From the NCBI GenBank assembly GCA_963969495.1, contig OZ018330.1, forward strand, positions 66,536,907-66,600,906: 64,000 nt of DNA, given 5' to 3'. Below, piece by piece: positions 10,900-23,584 of this stretch. This stretch comes from Ceratothoa steindachneri (Eukaryota > Arthropoda > Malacostraca > Isopoda > Cymothoidae). The position numbers and the translations under genes were made by a program. Every line of letters starts with the position of its first letter. Position 1 is the stretch's first letter. Below the pieces are notes generated by a model. That model did no database searches. It saw nothing but the letters and a program-made list of their open reading frames with translations, and was not told where the DNA came from.

Positions 10900-12230
10900 T
10901 GTCAGAGGGGATACTGTCGCTATCAACAATGTAAAAATAAAGATCAAATAGTATGGAAGAGACCAATCTCCTATAAAATTCTATTACGCAATCAGTGTCG
11001 TTCTTTTGGAACTTCTGATATCCCCACCAATCATTAGGGACGCACAAGAGCAAAATGCCCTAACGGAAAGCCGCTCCCTCGGGAAGCTCAAGATGGGATC
11101 CATTACGTAATCAAGGGAGAAGAATGTGCCAATGGTCTGCCCTTACAAGTTTACCCAGAAACGTAATGTTTTGACCGAGGTGCACTCGCACAGGTGACTT
11201 GGAGGAATAGACCCACATGCCTCTTCAAGGTAACAAAGTCGCTCAGAAAGATGGAAAGAAAAAAGATGAATAAAGATAAGGTATTTCATCCTTCGAGTGG
11301 GGACGGGTAGATTTTTATCATTTAGGGAAAGGATCAATGAAAAGCAGGTCCATAAAAATGTAGCACCCTCTGAAATGAGGAAAAGAGGTGATACGTCCCG
11401 ACCGCCGTGTTTTCTACAAATTAACATTAGATGAAAGAAAAAGAGAGGATCATCTTAACCTCGGGAGTGCTTATTAAGAGGTTGCTGGGTGTCTTTTAAC
11501 TCACCAGCTCAATAGTTGTTAGTTTTACATAGGAATTATGTAAAGGCTGCCTGAACGACATCGTCTATCACCGCAAGGGCCTAGCTTCAATCTTTGGTAG
11601 GTAAAGAGCCAAGGTCTCCAGTTTCTCAGTCGGGACCCTGTTGAGGATTCTGGATAACTCTGCCCTGAGTGCCGAATTGAGCCATCTCCGGAAACTCAAT
11701 GGCACACCTGCGAGTATGACCCAACACCTTATTATGGGATTTGAAAAGCGAAACGTGTATGCAGGGATCTTATTTACTCTTCATTTGAAGATATTGCTTA
11801 AGAGCTAGCCGACCACGGGGCTCTTCGCTAGACTTAAAAGTGACAAAGGGGCTGTAAAGGAAAGAAGTTCTTCATCACTCTCCCTAAAATGATAGAGGGC
11901 TGACTTTCAAATACCCAGACTTGCTAAAGGAGTTGAATTGGGAGAAGGAAAAGGATTGCATGACGAGTCGAATTTTCTCCCAAAATATCTCTAAGGTATC
12001 AGCGCAAATAAGGCGTTGAGCAGCCAATAGTGGTCAGGGGTATAGCTCTGAGCTGTACACATTTATCATGTGAGGACTTCTTTCTTAAACTAGGTTACAG
12101 TTGCTCTTTAAAGATAAATACGGAGGGCAATATATTTTAGAGGAACAGCCACGGACGCTGGGATTACTGCGTAAAGCTGCTAAGCCTCATCTAACCTTTT
12201 GTTTCATCCGTCTGTCTTAAGGAGATGAAT
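10900..12230 (-). other. Unidentified degraded coding-like stretch
   Basis: GC content rises relative to both flanks. The minus strand shows successive open segments with few stops, including 11143-11427 (94 residues) and a run around 11500-11950 containing RWLNSALRAELSRILNRV and LPKIEARALAVIDD. I recognise no family motif. The composition and patchwork of open frames resemble the retroelement remnants elsewhere in this window, so a LINE or LTR element ORF1/gag relic is the most likely explanation (inference). Confidence 0.35.
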
Positions 12231-12474
12231 TTTTTTAAGGATAAATAATAACTCTTTAGGTTTTCAAAATTTAATGAATAAAAAATGAGCAGTTTTCCGT
12301 GAAATTGAAAACATCATCCTTTTTCTAATTGAAATTATTGCAATGGTACAAATATATCCCAACCGACATCGTAAACTGTATGTTTCTAAAAATTGTAATG
12401 TTTCTAAAAATTGAACTAAAGCAAAAATAATTAAGAGAAATGATCATTATAATAAAAGTTTCTAACCAGGGGTA

Positions 12475-12960
12475 CTACATATGAGGGTGAAAACCATTTA
12501 TAACAGTTTAGAAGTTCACATTCGATACATATTGTTTGTGGAGAGGTTCAATTCCTGCGCGCGATGACGAATAGAGGTCTCTGGATCTTCGGCCACATTC
12601 TCGCGCACTGCAGCAATGTTTGCAGCTGAACGGCGTAAACGAACACGCAATGGCGTTTTCATCTCTGCCACCAGCCCCGTTTTTTGAATTTATGAACAAT
12701 TTTCCCAATGGCACTCTCGGTTGGTCGATTATGTTGACCCCCAAAATCGTGAAGCGCCCGAAATGCGTTTCTGTTTGAACGTCCATAATCGTGATAGGCT
12801 TCGATAACTTTAACACGTTGGTCGATTGTTAATCTTTCCATGGTTGAAATTGCCAAAGACTGAAGTTGTTAAATCTGAAGGAAAAAAAAAATCATTAGAC
12901 GCTTAAACTTAACTCACATTTAAATTAGGTCCACGTTATTGAAACACCCTTTATAAGCAA
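12475..12960 (-). pseudogene. DUF4817-type transposase N-terminus, truncated
   Basis: The minus-strand frame beginning at 12856 reads MAISTMERLTIDQRV and continues with YHDYGRSNRNAF, RALHDFGGQHNRPTE and IGKIVHKF. This is the helix-turn-helix N-terminal domain (DUF4817) found on many arthropod mariner-like transposases. After a frameshift at the GWW codons near 12665 a second frame carries NIAAVRENV-like and SSRAGIEPLH sequence, matching the linker that follows in the family. The DDE core is missing, so the copy is truncated near 12475. The sequence gtccacgttattgaaacaccc near 12930-12951 is a likely outer end of the element. Confidence 0.75.
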
Positions 12961-15900
12961 CACATCCATGTACCACCCAAATATGTGTTAATGGGTGGAT
13001 CTAATGTAAGACCCCTCCTAACGCATGCAAAGTTCAGTAAGATTTGAAAGAGTCACAGCCTTTATACTATATTGGTAAATGTAATTTCCCTCTATTAAAT
13101 TCATAATTCTACGAAGGCTGACCACCTACTAGCTGAAATTTCTGGAAATCTGGAAAAAGGTTACGCTAATAAAAGGAATAAATTTTAAAATTAACCTAAT
13201 ATAGTTGGTCTCTATCAATCGGTCGTAACCTCCTCATTCAGTGTTCATATTGCTTGAGCGCAATATGAAGCTACCCTCAGGTAAGGCTACTTTTCGTATG
13301 TATCTCCAAGATCTGCGGCACCAACGAGTGCTAAACTCCCAGCGCGTTAAAAGTCAACTTAAACCATACAGGTCCATCCACCTTTGCGACCAGGACCCCA
13401 ACCATTTTTCACATTTTTTAAGTATATTTAAAATGCTATACTCGGTCAGAATATCAATTAAACTTTTAGCATTTAAAGGTATAAATACCTTATATCTTTA
13501 GTCTAACTGATTTATAGAACCAAATTAGACATTTCCTGACATTTGCTCGGCCGCTAAACACAAAATAAACCCGTTACCACCTTTACCAATTTAAGAGCTA
13601 TGTACAAAATATCGATGCAATGAATTTTATTAATCAGTGAGTCCGCCAGTCTTAACTTAAAGAAGATTGTCTACCGATAAAGTAAAGTGAAACTTTTCTA
13701 CTACATTTATATTTTTTCATATTTTACTTCTCAAATCATTCTCCCTAATCATTCTCTCGACTGGTAGTGGAAGGAAAGCTTGGAGAATGGTAGGTTTGAG
13801 AAGCTTTCTTCTTTTATTTCTCCATCAAGAGGGGGGAAACGTTGAGGAGGAGCCTACTCGGCCGCTCCATCTGTTCAAATTAATCTTCCCAAACCTAAAC
13901 TTGTGGAAGTTGATGTTGTTTTTCACATAACGGAGGCAATGGTCTCTGAATATTTGGTATGACAAGAGACGGGTTAATATTTCTTTTCGTGAAAGAGTCA
14001 TGCTGGAACGGCAGTTACCCTAATCTCCCCTTTCTTCAGTATTGATTATTTTCTTTGTTAGTAAAGCGTTAAGTTGAGCAAAACATGTTATCATGTTGAG
14101 GGATTCCTTACCTGCGATAAACAAGACAGACTGTGACATATGTATATGGTTGTCCATATGGAATGCTAAACAACGTATTACGATGAAATCTAAGATGGGG
14201 AAGAATGAGAGAAGTTTAAGTCAAAATCGTAGGAAATAAGTCCTCTAAAGGATTCATAAATTACCCAGAAGATAGACGAAGAGAGTATCAGGGCTTAGCG
14301 TAGTAAGGAAGTGTCTCAAACTGACACTTGGCTTTGCCGAGATCAGCACTCACCTTTATAAGAAACTTGTAAACACCATTGTGTGTGAAGGAAAGGCACC
14401 CTCAGACTCATCTTGATTTTTACCAGAAAGAAAACGTCAACAATGTGTGATGTAATTTGTTAAATCCTAAACTAAGTGGAATTTACATAGTTGGATATAG
14501 CTACAAATAATGGCAATATCTAGAGCAGGAACGATAGGAATAAGCTGATAAGGAAGAGAACAATGAAATCAAGAAGTCTATCAGGTGGAAAGCTTATACC
14601 GTCGAGTGTTCCTTTAGAAAATCCATTTAGTTGGCAATATGTCGATAATTAATATTTTAAAAATTTATTTGTCTTTGAATGATGAAAAAAGTGAATATTT
14701 GTCCGTGAATGTTCGATGAGTTTCAACGAGCATCATAATGAGAATCCTAGTTGGCCTATATATAATGTGTGTGTCTTCGTTAAAACTATTTTTTTCTTTG
14801 CGAGTTATTAAAATATATAATTAGTAATAAGGGTAAAAGAAGTGGGAGGAGGTAGGTGTTCCTGGTATTTTATTATTTTATGTGACTCCGTAATAAGTTA
14901 TTTCCTTTTAGAATCCTAGGACGCAGGTGGCTGGAAATGAGCCGAAACTATCAACGTGGCAAGTGAGGGTATGAATTTCCTTTGCAGTCAGAGAATATAA
15001 CAATAGAGTGGTGGTATGTTCGTGTTCTAAGCATGTTCGAGTATAAACATGTATATGTGTTTGAATAAAGAGAATGTAAATTTAAAGATTAATATATAAC
15101 GTTAGTTATTCATTTGAACTTTGTTCTTAGAAAGTTTCCATTATATATCCCTAGTGTCGTTCACGCCTTTTCGAATTGCTTGTATATATGAATTCAATAT
15201 CGCTCTTTCTCCATCTTTCTCTTTCATCCATATCTTTCTCGCTGACTCTGGTCCTACTTTTTGCCTCTTCTTTCCTGTTTGGCGAATGATCGCTCTTTTT
15301 CTTCCGTTTGGAGAATGTTTTTTTGTGCTGGGCTTTTATACTTCAAGATCCTTTCCCTCTCTCTCTCCCCTCCTAGAACAGCTTCCGTTTTGGACCATTC
15401 AATACTGCGTGCTCAAGTGCAACGACATTTTGTGTGAGAATCAAAAGCGCTATTCCTTTCCTTAAGATTTATACTATGAGTGTTTCCTTTGTTTATCTTT
15501 TGTACGTTTACCTCCATTATATCAGTTTTGTTGTTGTTGATGTTTTCTTTATCGCATTTGCATGAGAAAAATAATAGCTCTTTTATAATTCGAGAAGAAC
15601 TACTTATTAGAAAGATCATAGTTTTCTTCTGGCTCAAAAATATAGCCCAAAAAACGAATACTGCCTTAGCTATATAAATGACTTCGATGAAATTGAAATA
15701 GAGAATTCTTATCTTCTGGAATGAAACAAAATTATAGGCCTTATAAGAATTATATCGAATTTTTCCCTAAAAAATTCTGCTTCAATTCAAACTATAAATG
15801 CTGCTTCTCTTTTTACTTCATGTTTTTAATTTATCCCCTAATATGATCAGTATGAATAGATGTGCTCTCGCTGAATCACTTCCTGGCAACACTTGCACAA

Positions 15901-17727
15901 TTAATAGAAGCATGGGCTCCAATTTACTGAAAATATCGGAAAATAATATGAGAGATAATTCTTAATCGTAATACAACCAGGATAAATTATCTTTTCCTTA
16001 TCTGTTAACTCTCCACAATGCATAATTTGAGATAAATCTTCTATGACCCTATTCAGAAATACTCCTGGATTCACAGTCTGTCGATGAGCAGCGCCTTTTG
16101 AGATGTCATTTAATCATTACATCTGTTTATGAGTAGTGTCTCGGTGGTAGTTTTTATGGCGTCCGGCAATTCCATCACGAAATTTATCACAAGGAATAAC
16201 AAAAAATCATTCTACCTCCTCTTCACCACCTCTGTTTATTCCTTTGAGCCATTTAGAAATGGAAGAATGCTTGTCTATCGAAAAAGGCTCGCATGTTACC
16301 AATCGCATCAAAGGGAAAATGAAAATTTATATCCTATTATCCGATTTCTGTGTCAACAACAAACTATTTTCTTCACTAAAGAAATGATATTAGGTCTTGT
16401 ATGTATATTTGTAAGGTTCAATATTGTTTGCTATTTATGAGGGGTTAGTAACTCTTGCCATTGTGATGTTGTTCAACGTGATTTTCTGGAATGAAAGAAG
16501 GAAGAAAGACGACGTTGTTAAAGAGAAAGGGAAAACTACTCATCATTTTGGGTGGACATTAATGTTTTAGAAGTAAAGTAAAGATTATGTGATCAAGTAA
16601 TGATAATCGATCCCAACTAAATGGAAGGGATTATCTTTACTTGATGATTTTGGGAGGCATTTGTTTAGTGGTTGATTAGATGCAAGAAAAAAATACAAAA
16701 GACACAAATACATCCTCGATAACATTTTCAAAATAATTTTTTCCCCGTTTTAACTAAATTCTTTCTTTTAATAGAAGATATTATTACATCTGTTCAATCA
16801 AATTCTCTTTTTTAATTATATGTATTGCGACCTAAAAACTATTAGTTTAATCTTGAGCCTTATTTGGGTCGTTTTCTTAAAGTTTCAATCTGGTGGCAAC
16901 CAGGAAGAGGGCAGTTGCGTCTTAAAACCTCGGCAAGTTCTCAAAGTGTTTTCATGGCTCTAAAACCGAAAGAATTTGATTATCATCCTCTAACATATCA
17001 ACATAGATACAGTAGATAAAAAATAAAAGTATTTTGCGATTGATAGAGAAGCTGTACCCAAGCGAATAATCACTGTGGACGTCGTAATGTGAGAGGGAAA
17101 TGACAATAAATCGGTCGCGAATTACGTGGCCACGTACGTGGTGTCTTAAATTTTGGTCCTGATTTGCCAAAAAAATGGAAAGTGGGTCCTACGAAATCTC
17201 GCCACGAAGCTTTATGAAGCGGTTACGCAACTCTAAAAGAGGCATTAACTATTGAAGTCCAGAAATATATGGTCCCCATACGATAGATGAACGTGTTTTA
17301 AAATATATAAGACCGGATACTTTGCTCGACGAAATTCACTCAAGGTGAGATGGTTTGGTTAGCACTTGTAACGCTTATAGGCGTTTCGATTCTTTTTGAT
17401 GACTGCCACACACTTGGCTGAACAGCATAGAAGCGGACGGCGTGAAGAATGGCAAGACATTCGAGGAGTAGTAGCAAGGCCCACAGCGATGATGGTAAAA
17501 AGGAAGAGCTCAACGGCCTTATCAAACGACTTAAACCCCTCAAGTGAGATAAGGAATTCACTTATTTCATCAAATGCAAATAACTGCGTTGTTCTAAGCT
17601 CCAAAGATGTGGCTTTCAGGCGACAATGGACCAGAAAAAGATATTAAAAAGGAAAATTGATCATTACGATGTAGGTCATCAAATACCTCTCTCCTGAAAT
17701 CTAGGCCTGCTATAAAAAAAGCAAAAA
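12961..17727. other. Long stretch without recognised gene
   Basis: Open frames here (for example 13241-13501, 15121-15465, 16129-16440, and overlapping frames at 17340-17650) show no motif I can assign. 15150-15400 is pyrimidine-rich on the plus strand. A GC-richer island at 17380-17640 stands out from its AT-rich flanks and may be retroelement debris. An imperfect inverted repeat (agtaaagattat and attatctttact) lies near 16575-16645. Confidence 0.45.
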
Positions 17728-18191
17728 GATATAACGAGAATGAAAAATGAAGCTGTTTTTGGATAGCAATAAGTGAATTCATTTACAATTATGGCAACGA
17801 TCGACAACGACCTTGGCCCTGGAAATGGTCTTCTTTTGAGTAGTCCTACACCTTTATTTTACGATCCCTTTCCTTTAAAGAAATGCCGACTCTATTTTTC
17901 GTCCCCTCTCCATACACTTAAAAAATTAAATATAGCCTTTTATCTATTGACAAAGATATATCGAGAATGAAAAATGAAGCTGTTTTTGGATAGCAATAAG
18001 TTAATTCATTTACACTTATGGTAACGATCGACAACTCTTCAATCAGATCGACAACGACCTTGGCCCTGGAATTGGTCTTCTTTTCAGTAGTCCTACACCT
18101 TTATTTTACGATCCGTTCCCCTTTAAAAAAATGCCGACTCTATTTTTCGTCCCCTCTCCCTACACTTAAAAAATTAAATATAGCTTTTTAT
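17728..18191. repeat. Tandem duplication, two units of about 225 bp
   Basis: Unit 1 runs 17728-17944 and unit 2 runs 17955-18191. Both start with gatat(a/c)cgagaatgaaaa and end with aaaaattaaatatagc. They are nearly identical apart from single-base changes and a 20-base insertion in unit 2 that duplicates the gatcgacaac motif. The near identity suggests a recent event compared with the decayed elements around it. Confidence 0.9.
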
Positions 18192-18199
18192 TAATAATG

Positions 18200-19160
18200 A
18201 TGTTTTTCTACTAAATATTCAATATACCTTTCAATAGCGTTGATCTTAATTGATATCACCTCTGCATACATTCTGTCTGTTTCTTTTACCTTGATAGCAG
18301 TTTGTTTAACGAAAGTAAACATCGTTTCAACCATTTTGCGGTAGGAAAACTCACAATTACATTGGTTTTTCTATTCCATATCTTGAATATAGTGTTTGAG
18401 AGTCTTTTATCAGAATATTTTCTTTCATACTCTATCATAATTATACAATTAATTCTTCTTGAATTTCTCTTCAGCTGAAGTAAACTCAAAGGAAAATAAA
18501 TTTAAGAATCATTTGTTCATTTCAGCATTCAACTAACATATGCGTTCAGAATACGTTTAAGATCCAAATCGGTAGGAGAACATTAGATATCTCAGCTCAG
18601 GCATGCTGTGAAACATTACTTTAAGAGAATTATATTCAAATATTTTCACTGTTTCAGTAAATACTTTCAATAATGTTTTATAATCAATCATTTCCTTCGA
18701 TTTGTCTTGAAGATGAAGTAATACCTCATTAAGCTTTTAAAATACTCAACCATATAATATATAATACTTTTATGCCTTATTATTTCTTGAAAAATATCTC
18801 CATCTCCTTCACTTTCTAGAAGCTTAACTCTGGCATCATTATAAATTTTGCTAAAAAATTCCGAAAAGTAAAAAATCCTTACATACACTTCATCATGGAC
18901 AGAACAAATTTTCCTTAATTAGCCATCTTTTCTTCTATATCATTTGATTGGATAGTTTAATAACTATACTAAGTGTATAATGTGGAATAAGACTCATTTT
19001 TTTTGCTACAAAATTATGTATGTTGGCAATATAATGTATTGCAAATATTGCGAAACATAACAGTTTCATATGCGCTACTAGGACTTTATACCTTCCGACC
19101 ACTGAGACAGCAGAATCACTTGTAATCGATATCAACTTCACGAATGGAACCAAAATTCCC
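18200..19160 (-). pseudogene. hAT transposase, C-terminal part (SCAND3/ZBED-like)
   Basis: The minus-strand frame 19153-18935 reads through ITSDSAVSVVGRYKVL, HMKLLCFAIFAIHY and NFVAKKMS. It aligns by eye to the hAT block with the TDGAxxMVGRxxGFxA motif, the conserved HC/HY position and the VAKNLS block of SCAND3/ZBED5-type proteins. The catalytic Asp of TDGA is SDSA here. Downstream frames (18888-18688 and 18489-18286) look like helical hAT core sequence but carry stops. The C-terminal dimerisation motif was not found. It belongs with the N-terminal part at 20690-21269, separated by an insertion. Confidence 0.65.
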
Positions 19161-19169
19161 TAAACCATG

Positions 19170-20689
19170 ATTTTAAAGCAATAAAAATAGATTCTTCAAT
19201 AGTGCTAGTTTTCAGGTATTCTACAAATAATATATCTACTTGAATTCATCGTCGTCATCGTCTCCAGCTCGTGTCCGAGCATCGGTTTTGTCGTCAGTTA
19301 TCCGGTCTCCTCGGCTTGTGTTTGTATCCAAAATGACTTTGGAGACAAAGAAGGACGGAAAGAAAACAGAGACGAATGTTATTCGCTAAGGAATTTGTTT
19401 TAGGGTGATCGTGGCTGCTCGACGGACACGCGTGCGCACTTGGCCAATAAGACTTCCACTGCGGCTCAAAACATTGTGCCCTGCAGTTTCGGCGAGGCTG
19501 GTTGCATCGGGCTGCCGGGTTCTTGGTCTATCAAGCACCTCCTTTGTCACACTTGCCCGGAAAGCGCTGCCCTCCTCCGCTGGAGCCAGACATAGGAATC
19601 TTATTTGGTCCGTGTCTGTTTGGCCCGAGTTCGGGGTCTTGCTATTGGTTGAGTTTAGTCTGGAACCTCATCCATGACCTTACCGCCTTCAGTTACCCAG
19701 GCAGGAGTTTGAAACTATATAGGGCATCGCTCTTGAAATCATTGGAACACTCATGCCCTTCCACCACTTGAGATTTTGGTAAAGACTCACTGAATATTTG
19801 ATCCACTTGATCCATATCTTCGATCTCAGGAACGTCTTTAGTATCATCCTGAATGCCAAAAAATCAAAACAAACGTTCTACCCGATCTTACATGACTAAT
19901 ATTTTTGGGAGGGGTTAAATAAACTGATTAAACATATCCAGAGAAAAATCTCCAGTAAGAAGCAGTTTCGCCACTCGTCGTTATCATCCTTGTTTAATCA
20001 TTAATTTACCAGGCAATGGCTTCTCGACTTTCCCTTACGAGGGGAGCTTGCGCTTTGCTACTAAGATTAAAATTTAAAATTAAAAAAAAAACAGCCATGG
20101 TTAAATTTTTATAAATTTTCTGAACTTCGCCAATTATAATAATTTTACCATTTGTAATTCTTTGGTTTTAAAAAATTCACAAAATTTCGATACTTATATT
20201 TATTTCTGAATTTCACCATTTTGTTTTTGATATTATAACAGAATCATTAGAAATAACTTTAATAAAAAGAACATGTCATAGCCAAACTAAGATGAAATTA
20301 TTATTCAAATACTCAAAAAAATCCTCTTCTTAAATTATAGAGTTAATGATAATATATGACATGAGAATATTTACAAGGCTTTAGCGAAAGCATAAAATTT
20401 CTTGTATAAATTTGGTTCTTTCTCCTTAATTGAAATATCTTCCGCTAAATATAGTTCTTCTTTTTTATTCGATTTATAAATAATTTTGAAGTTTTCTGAT
20501 ACGTGTTTAACTTTGTTTTGTTTATGTACTGTTTTAAAATATTTGTTAATTTGGCTCCGTTTGAAGCTGTGTTGTTGTGCTCTAGTTTTTAATATGTTGA
20601 TGGTTTTCCTTAATATTTGACGACCTACATTCGTCCCCAAGACAGTTAAATTGGCATAGCACATGACTGTTATTTAAATGCTTTTTTCT
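19170..20689. mobile_element. Insertion splitting the hAT transposase
   Basis: In SCAND3-type hAT proteins only about 100-150 residues separate the RRID block (here near 20830) from the TDGA block (here near 19125). The observed distance is about 1.7 kb, so roughly 1.3-1.5 kb has been inserted. The inserted part holds a GC-rich island (about 19250-19780, with overlapping open frames at 19405-19771) and a minus-strand ORF at 20371-20664. Exact junctions were not determined. Confidence 0.5.
20371..20664 (-). pseudogene. Retroelement C-terminal tail, tentative
   Basis: 97 codons from MCYANLTVLG to AFAKAL. The segment EELYLAEDISIKEKEPNL resembles the end of many animal retroelement polyproteins (pattern LxxAEALxIKxxKPxLN) that carry a GIY-YIG-like or related tail. 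The upstream catalytic parts were not found. It could also be host-unrelated open sequence. It lies inside the insertion in the hAT gene. Confidence 0.3.
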
Positions 20690-21269
20690 TGTGAGAAGTT
20701 TGGAAGAGAGTTTGGTGCTTTTGTAGTAACATTGGACTTAATAAGCCAACGATATGGGCTTGGTTATCGACAACTATGATTTCAATTAATTGTTCCTCAA
20801 TAGTAACTGTCATTTTATCAATGCGTATTCGAATAAAATAGTTGCTTAATTCTAAACTTTTAAAGATACATAAAGGATCTTCTTGCATCAAATTTAAAAT
20901 AACAGTTAATGATATAAGCTTTGACTTTCTCAGTAATTGCCTAAAAGAAAATTTTTCCGCAACTTTTGAGCTTTAGTATGACAGCAGTGGTGTCTTCATC
21001 TAGTTTGTTAACTTTTTTTACAAAAGAGGTAAGTTACGCAGCTTATCGAAATTAGTTTTTAATTTGATGAAATATTCAATGGTTAATTGCTCTATTGGAA
21101 TGGTTCCTTTTAAGGGTTACAACCCTTGATCGTTTTAAAGCATCATTTGTAAGAGTAGTATTACATAAAAGACATATAGCCTTTTTTGAATATAAGGGCT
21201 TTCAATAAAACCGTAGTGTAGGTATTCACCAAGATATTGTTGAAATCTTTTATTCGCCCCAATAAACAT
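20690..21269 (-). pseudogene. hAT transposase, N-terminal part (BED-like finger)
   Basis: The start ATG at 21269 gives MFIGANKRFQQYLGEYLHYG followed by F, matching the DYIKYGF opening of SCAND3/ZBED-type hAT transposases. After a frameshift the frame carries AICLLCNTTLTNDALKRSR near 21150, which holds the Cys pair and SNEAMKPSKL-type block of the BED-like finger. The distal His is seen in KRNHSN. Further on, LSNYFIRIRIDKMTVTIEEQ (near 20835) corresponds to the LSNNTVxRRIDEMAxDIEEQ motif. Stops and frameshifts separate all blocks. Confidence 0.7.
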
Positions 21270-21289
21270 GACTAAGGAGTTTCGACTTT

Positions 21290-22370
21290 ATGAAATTACA
21301 ATAAAAAATTATAACTGATAAAATATTTAGGAAATATCTGAAGTTTGAAATTTGGATTAGATGTGAAGTCACAAGGCTAGTATGCCAACATCTATCTAAC
21401 ATCAACTAGTCAGTGTTTTGTCCATTTGAATCAAACTAAAAAACTAGGTGTGTAATAAGGGTTAATAATTATAGTTTAAATTTGACTATGATCTTAGTTC
21501 AGTGTTCCAACAAATTTCTAAACTTCAGAAAATTCCTGCCTGAAAAAATACAAACCAAAGGATGAATAGTTGAAAGTATGGATGGATACAAGCATGCACA
21601 AATAGTCGTGATCCTGAAAAATAGGTAAGAAGAAGCTTGTGAGAAAAGGAGGAAAAGGAAAATATGTAAAAAGAGATAAAACATTTGTAGTATGAATTAA
21701 GTTTTGTTAGTGCCGGGGGCAGTGGTGACGGATCGTCGTGTTACTCCAGGGAACTGGCTACTTAGCAGTCATGATCTTAACCCCATAAACATTTTTGTAT
21801 GGTCAGCATTAGAAGAAAACTTCACTTCTACTGTGGTAAGTAAATTAAAAATATACTCCTCATTAAACGCGAATTAGTTGCGTTTGGGAAAGTCTTCCAC
21901 AACAGTGTATTGCAAAAAATCTAAAGCTCTTATGGATCAGGATGCTGATAATCGACAAAGAGATATTAAAATTTTTGAAGTGGCAAACATTTTACTGTGG
22001 CCACCCAATATAAGAAAAAAATTAAATGGAAATATTCCCTAGATCTATAATCTTGAGATTTATAAAAAATTATAAAAACTGATGAGAAAAATAGAACTAG
22101 CCGGAGCCATCCTTCTAGCCAACTTGTTAATATTCTGTAATTAATCATAAATTTAGTGAAATAAATGGAATAAAGATTTAATGAACGTGTCAATTTAAAT
22201 TATACATGAATTTGGGAATATTACAAAGCCTATATCTTACTCCTTGATGTACTTTTCACTTACGTTAAAACTAATTTCAACTACAGTAATATCAAAATAT
22301 GCACAGACTTGTACTAAAATATCGTAAGAAATGTATATCCTGAAACGATTTCATTATTTCGAGGACCGAA
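21290..22370. other. No gene recognised
   Basis: AT-rich DNA between the hAT and Gypsy elements. Open frames at 21499-21684 and 21966-22193 (minus) are hydrophobic and motif-free. The 5' LTR of the Gypsy element could lie here, but no matching 3' copy was found. Confidence 0.4.
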
Positions 22371-22819
22371 GTGCAACAAACCGCGTCCATAATATTGTTT
22401 ATTTTCAAGGAAAGGAAAGATTTCGGATCATACGTCACTCACTTCGATAAAACTTTAGACGCGTCTAATGTTCCCTAGGAATAAGATGCTTTAGTTGAAT
22501 TGTTCCTCAAAAACCATCTTTTGGCGTAACTTCCGTTGGAGATCAGATCATTTGTTAAAGACCAGAAGTGCCTAACATTTTAAGAGTGCATCGAGAAAGC
22601 GGATGTATATGCGGCTAGCCATAATTGCTTTCCAAAAAAAGGGAAGAAAACGGAACCACCCTCTCCCAAAGCAAAGGCTCATAAATTCGTTCTCTACAAG
22701 AAGGATAAGTTCATCAAGATGACTGGTCCGTCTAAGCCTAAACCCTTCTCCCTGCCAGACAAACGTGATATCACACCCTTCTCTTCTAATCTCCCTGCTT
22801 CGTAGTTCCCCAGGAGAAC

Positions 22820-23456
22820 TATCGTCTGTTACTCCTGTGGACTAGAAGGTCATGTAAGAACTATTTGCACACAGAATTCTCAATTTAGAGACGGCCATCC
22901 CCACTAGATGCACAATATAAGTGCCACGCCTGCTCAACCGCCGTTGCAACCAGAAGCACCTCTCCCTTCAAGCGAACAGAGTCCCGCCGGCGACCAGGTG
23001 AACGTTTTTTTTGATAAAAGCACTTCTGGTGGTCACCAATTCGAAACTGGAGCAGTGAACGGTTGCCAGATCTCAACTCTCATGCGCGACACAGGGTGCA
23101 GGTGCATCGAGATACGTGACAAATTATTTCCACCTGTAGCCCCGCATCACGACAAGTTTGCAACAGTGCACGATTACCTGGGGCGCACTAACAGATTCCC
23201 CATTGTGAGATGCTGCATCGAGGAGGCCTACTTTACTAGCTGGGCCAAGGCCATCGCATTCTTCTTCCAGCCGTGGCTTAACCTGCGACCACCCGATATC
23301 AAGCGGTTAAAGAATCGGAAGCGCCGCACCTCTGGAAACCTCGGGCGCTTCAGATTGCCCAACTGTCTTCAACAAAGACTTTATGAAAAATTAGGAGTGC
23401 GAATCTCTTTGCCCCCTATGGATAAAGGCACGAAACAAGAGACGAGAGTCTATTAG
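22820..23456 (+). pseudogene. gag C-terminus and retropepsin
   Basis: A CCHC zinc knuckle, CYSCGLEGHVRTIC (CX2CX4HX4C), lies at 22827-22868 and would bind nucleic acid in the gag protein. A stop follows, then an open frame at 22908-23456 containing TLMRDTGCRCIEIRDKLFP, whose DTG is the catalytic motif of an aspartic protease. About 40 residues later is HDYLGRTNRFPIVRC, the body of the protease domain. The upstream gag (22370-22800) is only faintly recognisable, in broken frames. The C-terminal part of this frame (after about 23250) is basic and leads toward the integrase N-terminus. Confidence 0.75.
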
Positions 23457-23584
23457 GAGCAACAAGATAATCTCTTTCATTATTAAGGATGACCCCCTTT
23501 ACCGCATGGGCTCAGCAGACAATAACACATAGTTCCAAGTAATGTGACCCCGCTCCCATGTCAAATCCATCCTTTGAACCTTCC

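Noticed and set aside
15121..15465. 114-codon plus-strand frame, Phe/Leu/Ser-rich
   Set aside because: The stretch is pyrimidine-rich, which by itself gives hydrophobic open frames; there is no motif, signal peptide context or neighbour support.
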